Of a stretch of 64,000 bases of DNA, positions 62,512 through 64,000 are shown piece after piece (the stretch's first letter is position 1; each line of letters begins with the position of its first letter). Source of the stretch: Mangrovimonas sp. YM274 (GTDB taxonomy: Bacteria > Bacteroidota > Bacteroidia > Flavobacteriales > Flavobacteriaceae); contig NZ_CP133091.1 of the NCBI RefSeq assembly GCF_030908385.1, forward strand, positions 2,661,501 through 2,725,500, written 5' to 3'. The notes under the pieces are model-generated. The model did no database searches, was not told where the DNA came from, and saw only the letters and a list, made by a program, of their open reading frames with translations. Position numbers and translations under genes: made by a program.

Positions 62512-64000
62512 CTATTTTACGACAAGTTTTTTAATGCTTTCTCTGGCTCCGTTATGCAATTGAATATAATAAATACCACTTTCCAAGGAAGACACATCCA
62601 ATGCCATTTCTTGTTCTTGAGCATAGGACGTTTCCAGAACTCGCTTCCCTAACACATCAAAAACGTTTACCCTCAATTCTGAAGAAGCCTCTTCTATCTG
62701 AATATAGACCATATCATTTGCTGGATTTGGATGGATTGAAAACTCAGCAGTCTCCTGATCTTCTACCGAAAGTATCTCTACAAATTCGGTAGAGAATGTA
62801 TTGGTAATTACAGGTTCATTAAAGTCGAAAAAGATAGCCGCTGAATTAGGAATAACATCTCCCACTCCATAACCTGAAACAGGTTTGATTTTAAAATGAA
62901 CGTAACCGTGGCTTTCAGGCTCATCCATACTTTCACTTGGCAAATTAATATCATCGAACTGCCAAACCAATAGATTGCCTGTTCTAGTAACGACATAATC
63001 ATGACTGGAATGCAACATTTCGAAGGTAGTTTCATCCAATTGAACATCCAGGACATCCTCAATTCTTACTTCGAAAGCTTCGGCTGTCCCCACATTTTGA
63101 AAGCGAATGGTATAATACAAATATTCATCTGAAGTTATAAACTCATCATAAAGAATTTGTGGCCCATGGCTTTCCATAATATCATTTGGATCATAAGATC
63201 CAACAACTGTTTCAGTTAAACTTGCAGTGTTATTGTTGGTATTTATTTCATCTGTATTTGATGTATAAGTCACAGAATTGGTAACAGTTTCTCCCAATGC
63301 TAGCGTTGTGGGACATTCCACTGTCACAGGTATATATATTTCAGAACCTCCCTCAATATCCATAAATTCCAATATAAACCCAGTCGAAGTGTTAATTATG
63401 GTATAATTGGGAGAGTCATTCACCACAAGTTCACTCAAAGGCAAAGATTCATCCAAAACAAACTCCAATTCTCCTGAATTAGGTTGAGTACCATAATTTT
63501 CTAGTTGAATCTGAATGTTATACGGAAAACCAGGTACTGGAGGAGAGTATGTGTAAAGATGGACATACATATCCTCACAGTCCTCAATTTCCATAATTGG
63601 AAAATCAAGTGTTATTTCCGCGCCATTGGAAACGGTAATATCTGAGAGCGTTGTTGTGTTGGAATAATAACAATTTTGTTGTAAGCTTAAATTAAAGTCA
63701 TAGGAATCGCTTTCCTGAGAGGTGTATAAAGTAAAACTCCCTGTATTGGACATTACACCACTAAAATAACCTGAATCATTCAACTCATAGGTTATTTGGG
63801 CTTGGTCAAAATAAGCCTCACCAGTATCAAAAACAGAATTACTATTGGCGTCCAAAAATATATTTACATGAATTAATCCTGAGTTTTCACAATCTATAAA
63901 ATTCACTAAGGTGGCGTCTGCCCCAACTGGAACTTCCTGTATTGGGTCATAAATAATAACTGAATAATAAGCCGATTCGGTTACCACCAACTCATCTGTT
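62512..64000 (-). CDS. T9SS-exported protein with C-terminal type A sorting domain (5' end outside window)
   Basis: Partial gene: the frame is open to the window's end, so the N-terminus is missing. At least 496 residues are seen. The region with GSYDPNDIMESHGP begins a conserved beta-sandwich common just before type IX sorting domains (about 265-400), followed by a type A sorting domain of about 75 residues (SIHPNPANDMVYIQIEE, LESGIYYIQLHN, KKLVVK). The N-terminal part has several Ig-like beta-rich repeats with GVMSNTGSFTLY and FPIMEIEDCEDM. It is secreted and anchored through the type IX system. Function of the passenger unknown. Confidence 0.87.
   Translation of the reverse strand, partial: TDELVVTESAYYSVIIYDPIQEVPVGADATLVNFIDCENSGLIHVNIFLDANSNSVFDTGEAYFDQAQITYELNDSGYFSGVMSNTGSFTLYTSQESDSYDFNLSLQQNCYYSNTTTLSDITVSNGAEITLDFPIMEIEDCEDMYVHLYTYSPPVPGFPYNIQIQLENYGTQPNSGELEFVLDESLPLSELVVNDSPNYTIINTSTGFILEFMDIEGGSEIYIPVTVECPTTLALGETVTNSVTYTSNTDEINTNNNTASLTETVVGSYDPNDIMESHGPQILYDEFITSDEYLYYTIRFQNVGTAEAFEVRIEDVLDVQLDETTFEMLHSSHDYVVTRTGNLLVWQFDDINLPSESMDEPESHGYVHFKIKPVSGYGVGDVIPNSAAIFFDFNEPVITNTFSTEFVEILSVEDQETAEFSIHPNPANDMVYIQIEEASSELRVNVFDVLGKRVLETSYAQEQEMALDVSSLESGIYYIQLHNGARESIKKLVVK

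Noticed and set aside
1-64000. CRISPR arrays, insertion sequences, prophage or rRNA
   Set aside because: No regularly spaced repeats, transposase motifs, phage structural genes or rRNA segments were seen.

Overview
The window is a chromosomal segment of a low-GC Bacteroidota, most likely a member of the Flavobacteriaceae. Support comes from a GldI-type gliding-motility lipoprotein, a protein with a type IX secretion sorting domain, many lipoproteins of the class, DUF families typical of the group (DUF6090, DUF5683, DUF3810, DUF6122), and promoters of the Bacteroidota type (-7 element TAnnTTTG). Genus cannot be fixed from sequence alone. There is no insertion sequence, CRISPR array, rRNA or phage. 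The one tRNA is tRNA-Pro(TGG).

Region 1 (1-17 kb) holds two heavy-metal efflux systems. On the minus strand lies a Cu/Ag-type set: a HYC_CC_PP protein, a CusA-like RND pump, a TolC channel, a small HMA metallochaperone that is frameshifted, and a CusB-like adaptor with its own metal-binding ends. On the plus strand lies a two-component system (OmpR-type regulator and histidine kinase) followed by a CzcA-type RND pump fused to its own TolC channel in one 1442-residue protein, a CzcB-type adaptor and a small membrane protein. The regulator gene and the RND operon are both preceded by three tandem 11-bp repeats, 17 bp upstream of a -7 element in both places. That pattern fits a regulon operator read by this regulator.

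Region 2 (17-35 kb) is accessory. It has a PAP2 phosphatase, a VOC-domain lipoprotein, and an ArsR regulator with a redox thioredoxin and a CxC permease whose operators overlap the promoter. A cluster of small stress or detoxification-type genes follows (DsbA/FrnE-like, AraC regulator, DUF1330, Hsp31-like DJ-1 protein, SRPBCC, DUF1428), then a GH88/GH105 glycosidase, several lineage-specific lipoproteins in a more AT-rich stretch, a 144-bp imperfect inverted repeat, and an erythromycin-esterase-like protein.

Region 3 (35-64 kb) is largely core genome. It contains tRNA-Pro, a PQQ-type sugar dehydrogenase with cytochrome c, udk-divIC-methylmalonyl-CoA mutase (both subunits), and parA-parB-DUF5683-dapB-lepB-wbqC-DUF6122. 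A minus-strand run goes from a TPR protein through ribH, two small membrane proteins, mutL, two rhomboids and an EEP-family phosphohydrolase. Then come recF-lipoprotein-DUF721, ndk, nrnA-gldI-PPIase, pepD, a DUF3810 metallopeptidase-like protein and a truncated T9SS cargo protein that runs off the window end.

Several genes have a -7 element only 4-8 nt before the start codon, which suggests leaderless or very short-leader mRNAs.
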